DNA from: Pseudomonas campi
Lineage (GTDB): Bacteria; Pseudomonadota; Gammaproteobacteria; Pseudomonadales; Pseudomonadaceae
DNA length: 64,000 nucleotides
Direction: 5' to 3'
Assembly (NCBI RefSeq): GCF_013200955.2
Contig: NZ_CP053697.2
Location: 1,736,001 to 1,800,000 of the forward strand
Positions within the stretch are counted from its first letter, which is position 1. Each line of letters starts with the position of its first letter. The translations under genes were made by a program, and so were the position numbers. Positions 60,172-64,000 of the stretch are shown here, in pieces. Below the pieces are notes generated by a model. That model was not told where the DNA came from, ran no database searches, and saw nothing but the letters and a program-made list of their open reading frames with translations.

Positions 60172-60274
60172 CTCTCCCCGTCTCTTTTTATCAAGAGCGG
60201 GGAGAGGGCTGGGGAGAGGGCAGTTGGGCTAATTGCCCTCTCCCCCGGCCCCTCTCCCATGAATGGGAGAGGGG
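60172..60274. repeat. CCCTCTCCC-type palindrome cluster, second copy
   Basis: A 9-bp stem (60172-60180 with 60198-60206) and a 12-bp stem (60249-60260 with 60263-60274) on the same CCCCTCTCCC core as 7044-7130. Together with the 24-bp palindrome it repeats the composite arrangement at 7044-7208 in opposite order. Confidence 0.85.
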
Positions 60275-60298
60275 AGAAAAGAATCGCGGCGCGCTGCA

Positions 60299-61258
<960 letters not shown>

Positions 61259-61400
61259 CGAAAATCTTCCTGGAAAGGGACTGACGGGTAGCCGAACACA
61301 CCCGATCGGGGTGGTAACTCTACTGCATTGCGCGGCGATCTGGCATAGCCGCGGTGGTGCAGTGCCGGCCAGTTCCGTTTTCGCGTGGAAAGGTCGCGGC

Positions 61401-62258
61401 TCAAGCAGACCCTGGCAGGTCGACTAAGTTCTCTGGCGTTGCCGGCGTGCTGTGCGGCAAGGCGCTGATGCAGCGCAGCGTGCTGTTGGCGCGCGCCGGT
61501 CCACGGATATCCGGGGCGCCGAACAGGCGCACGCTGAGGTAATAGGCGAACGCCAGCGGCCAGGCCATGCCGGCCTCGCGCAGCATGCGCATGAATAGCC
61601 GGTCGGCCTCGTGCTTGGCCAGCGGGGCGACGTTGAGGTACTGGTACAGCGCGTCATGCACCAGGCTGGCGGGGTGGGCCAGCGGCCAGAACACCTGGCT
61701 TTCCTGCACCTGGCCCTGCTGCAGGCGCTGGATGCGATGGAGCTTTTCCCACCAGTCGGGAATGCCGAGGATGGCCACCCAGTAGAACGGCACCTTGGGC
61801 GTGCAGCCGTCCCAGGCGTAGGTGTTGCTGCACGTGAAGTCATAGCGGACTTCGCCGTGTTCCAGGTCGACCCGCGAAGGGCCTGGATTGACGATCAGCA
61901 GGCCGTCGTGGATCACCAGCCACTCGCTATAGAAGAAGCGCCCGGCCAGGCAGGGCTCATGGCGCAGCAGGGGATAGTCGATGTAGTTGAGCCAGGGGCC
62001 GGCATGATCGCGGCAGTGGAAACCCCACTTGGCCACCCCGGCCTGGCGCGCGGCTTCGGCGCGGCGCAGGCGTTCGCTGCGGCCGATCCAGCGCGGCAGC
62101 AAGACGCCCAGGTAGACCAGCACGCCACAGGCCAGCAGCAGGGGGATCAGCTGCGGCGCCAGCCACCAGGCCAGGGCCAGCAACAACAGGCCGATGGCGC
62201 TGACCAGCAGGTTGCCGAAGTTGCGCACGAGGGAGCGCGTGAGGGGACGGTACTGCAT
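61401..62258 (-). CDS. DUF1353 membrane protein
   Basis: 285 residues. Two helices at the N-terminus (about 20-60), then a domain with PASLVHDALYQYLNVAPLAKHEADRLF, the DUF1353 signature known also from phage proteins. Function unknown. It precedes moxR on the same strand by 142 bases but is probably a separate unit. ATG 62258 fits the hydrophobic start. Confidence 0.8.
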   Translation of the reverse strand: MQYRPLTRSLVRNFGNLLVSAIGLLLLALAWWLAPQLIPLLLACGVLVYLGVLLPRWIGRSERLRRAEAARQAGVAKWGFHCRDHAGPWLNYIDYPLLRHEPCLAGRFFYSEWLVIHDGLLIVNPGPSRVDLEHGEVRYDFTCSNTYAWDGCTPKVPFYWVAILGIPDWWEKLHRIQRLQQGQVQESQVFWPLAHPASLVHDALYQYLNVAPLAKHEADRLFMRMLREAGMAWPLAFAYYLSVRLFGAPDIRGPARANSTLRCISALPHSTPATPENLVDLPGSA

Positions 62259-62599
62259 GGTTTCCCTACCAGACTGCGAGGAAGCCGGCACCTTAGCAGC
62301 TCAGTTGTGACGCGTGTAGGCGCGCGTTGTGCTGGTTCAGCTGATTAGTCAAAAGCTTCGCGAGCAGAGCTCGCTCCTACAAAGGCCAGCCTTGGCCTGC
62401 ATGGCGATGAACGAATATGTCGCAGGGCTGCAAGCGTGGTTTCACACGCACTCGCTAAGCTTGCCGTGACCTATGGGTCGCTGTGCGCACTGCTGAGTTT
62501 CCATCATGGCCTAGACTTGCCTGGAGCCGGCGGTGCAGCTCTCCTGCCTGGAAGCACGCGCGGCGCCTCCACGAATAACAAGTCCAGCGGAGCATCACC
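62259..62599. other. Intergenic region before gdhB with half a REP-like palindrome
   Basis: 341 bases between divergent genes. At 62356-62380 there is TTCGCGAGCAGAGCTCGC followed by TCCTACA, half of another palindrome type ending in TCCTACA. Nothing else was recognised; a GGAG ribosome site lies 8 bases before the gdhB ATG. No promoter hexamers are convincing. Confidence 0.55.
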
Positions 62600-64000
62600 A
62601 TGGCGTTTTTCACTGCGGCCAGCAAAGCCGACTTCCAGCACCAACTGCAAGCGGCCCTGGCCCAGCACGTCAGCGATCAGGCGTTGCCACAAGTGGCGCT
62701 GTTCGCCGAGCAATTCTTCGGCATCGTCGCCCTCGACGAACTCACCCAACGCCGCCTCGGCGATCTGGCCGGCTGCACTCTGTCGTCCTGGCGCCTGCTT
62801 GAGCGCTTCGACGCGGCCAAGCCGCTGGTGCGGGTGTACAACCCGGATTACGAGAAACACGGCTGGCAGTCCACCCACACCGCGGTGGAAGTGCTGCACG
62901 TCGATCTGCCCTTTCTGGTCGACTCGGTACGGATGGAACTGAACCGCCGCGGCTACAGCATTCATACCCTGCAGAACAGCGTGTTCAGCGTGCGCCGTGA
63001 GAAGAACGGCGTACTGCAGGAACTGCTCGCCAAGGGCAGCAGTGCCAAGGGCGTGCAGCAAGAAGCGCTGATGTACCTGGAAATCGACCGCTGCGCCAAT
63101 GTTGGCGAGCTGCGCACCCTGGAAAAGGCCCTGCAGGAAGTGCTGGAAGAAGTGCGCCTGGCCGTGGCCGATTTTGCGCCGATGAAGGCCCGTGCCGAAG
63201 AACTGCTGGCCTGGCTGGACAAGGCCAAGCTCAAGGTCGACGGCGCCGAGCTGGCCGAGATCAAGGTGTTCCTCGGCTGGCTGCTGGATAACCACTTCAC
63301 CTTCCTCGGCTACGAAGAATTCACCGTGGCCGAAGAGAAGGATGGCGGCCATCTGCTGTATGACGAAAAATCCCTGCTCGGCTTGTCGCGCGGCCTGCGC
63401 AAGGGCCTGAAGAAGGACGAGTTGCATATCGAGAAGGAGGCCGTGGAGTACCTGCGCGAGCCGCGTCTGCTGTCCTTCGCCAAGGCCGCTACGCCGAGCC
63501 GCGTGCATCGCCCGGCTTATCCGGACTTCGTCTCGATCCGCGAGCTGGATGCCAAGGGCAAGGTGATCAAGGAATGCCGCTTCATGGGCCTGTACACCTC
63601 GTCGGTGTACGCCGAAAGCGTCAGCCGCATTCCTTATATCCGCCACAAGGTGGCGGAAATCTCCGAACGTTCCGGTTTCGACCGCAAGGCGCACCTGGGC
63701 AAGGAGCTGGAGCAGGTTCTGGAAGTGCTGCCGCGCGACGACCTGTTCCAGACCCCGGTCGATGAGCTGTTCAACACCGCCATCGCCATCGTGCAGATCC
63801 AGGAACGCAACAAGCTGCGCCTGTTCATTCGCCGCGACCCCTACGGTCGTTTCGCCTACTGCCTGGCCTATGTGCCGCGCGACGTGTACTCCACCGAGAC
63901 GCGGGTGAAGATCCAGCAGATCCTCATGGAGCGCCTGGGCGCCAGTGACTGCGAGTTCTGGACCTACTTCTCCGAGTCGGTACTGGCGCGGGTGCAGTTC
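62600..64000 (+). CDS. gdhB: NAD-specific glutamate dehydrogenase, large type (3' truncated by window edge)
   Basis: 467 codons open to the end of the window, from ATG 62600 (reading MAFFTAASKADFQHQL). The segment has the N-terminal ACT-like regulatory domains of the roughly 1,600-residue, 180-kDa NAD-dependent glutamate dehydrogenase (HVDLPFLVDSVRMELNRRGY, FLGWLLDNHFTFLGYEEF). It oxidises glutamate to 2-oxoglutarate and ammonium. The catalytic domain lies outside the window. Confidence 0.93.
   Translation, partial: MAFFTAASKADFQHQLQAALAQHVSDQALPQVALFAEQFFGIVALDELTQRRLGDLAGCTLSSWRLLERFDAAKPLVRVYNPDYEKHGWQSTHTAVEVLHVDLPFLVDSVRMELNRRGYSIHTLQNSVFSVRREKNGVLQELLAKGSSAKGVQQEALMYLEIDRCANVGELRTLEKALQEVLEEVRLAVADFAPMKARAEELLAWLDKAKLKVDGAELAEIKVFLGWLLDNHFTFLGYEEFTVAEEKDGGHLLYDEKSLLGLSRGLRKGLKKDELHIEKEAVEYLREPRLLSFAKAATPSRVHRPAYPDFVSIRELDAKGKVIKECRFMGLYTSSVYAESVSRIPYIRHKVAEISERSGFDRKAHLGKELEQVLEVLPRDDLFQTPVDELFNTAIAIVQIQERNKLRLFIRRDPYGRFAYCLAYVPRDVYSTETRVKIQQILMERLGASDCEFWTYFSESVLARVQF

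Overview
The window is a high-GC gammaproteobacterial chromosome segment, almost certainly from the genus Pseudomonas. Evidence: the gene order nqr-apbE-nqrM-sthA, lolCDE, comEC-exbBD-lpxK-kdsB-murB, rne-rluC, yceD-rpmF-plsX-fab-pabC-mltG-tmk-holB-pilZ-tatD; a candidate RgsA small RNA after tatD; a MoxR/Bat operon beside a large NAD-glutamate dehydrogenase gene; and Pseudomonas-style dispersed palindromes. No rRNA, tRNA, CRISPR array, integrase or complete insertion sequence was seen.

Layout. 1-7028: Na+-translocating NADH:quinone oxidoreductase (nqrB, cut by the window edge, to nqrF) with its flavinylation (apbE) and iron-delivery (nqrM) factors, then soluble transhydrogenase. 7044-12126: palindromes, a leftward GDPD / periplasmic / PilZ-domain trio, then lolC-lolD-lolE. 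12124-19772: DUF2062, comEC, an ExbBD-like pair, and lipid A/KDO/peptidoglycan genes (lpxK, Trm112-like, kdsB, LMW phosphatase, murB). 19786-25205: acnB, a DUF1289 protein, a tandem universal stress protein with a good Anr-type site, and miaE. 25217-31485: rne (leftward, about 500-base leader) and rluC-HAD-sppA (rightward). 31496-42261: maf, then the long fatty-acid/cell-envelope/replication cluster. 42262-50678: palindromes, the RgsA candidate, a class V aminotransferase, TetR, MoaA-like and radical SAM enzymes, small conserved proteins, a CARDB-repeat orphan, RidA and LysR. 50679-53023: an AT-rich two-gene island. 53096-62258: VOC, COQ4-like, the six-gene MoxR/DUF58/DUF4381/VWA/VWA-TPR/BatD operon, and a DUF1353 protein. 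62600-64000: start of gdhB.

How the genes work together. Most of the window is core metabolism: respiratory sodium pumping and NAD(P)H balance, lipoprotein export, lipopolysaccharide and murein precursors, fatty-acid synthesis linked to ribosomal protein L32, and RNA processing. Promoters that fit sigma70 were readable upstream of yceD, acpP, rne and acnB. Those of yceD and, less clearly, rluC would give nearly leaderless transcripts.

The best candidate for an undescribed system is the island at 50930-52795. A PD-(D/E)XK nuclease-like protein (E20, D52, E73-x-K75) is followed with no gap by a protein carrying a HEPN RNase motif (R276-x4-H281) and a Cys-x2-Cys pair. Both are in DNA of about 40% GC inside a chromosome well above 60% GC, and a 186-bp MITE-like inverted-repeat element lies just downstream. 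This looks like a two-component defence or abortive-infection module, but that role is inference.
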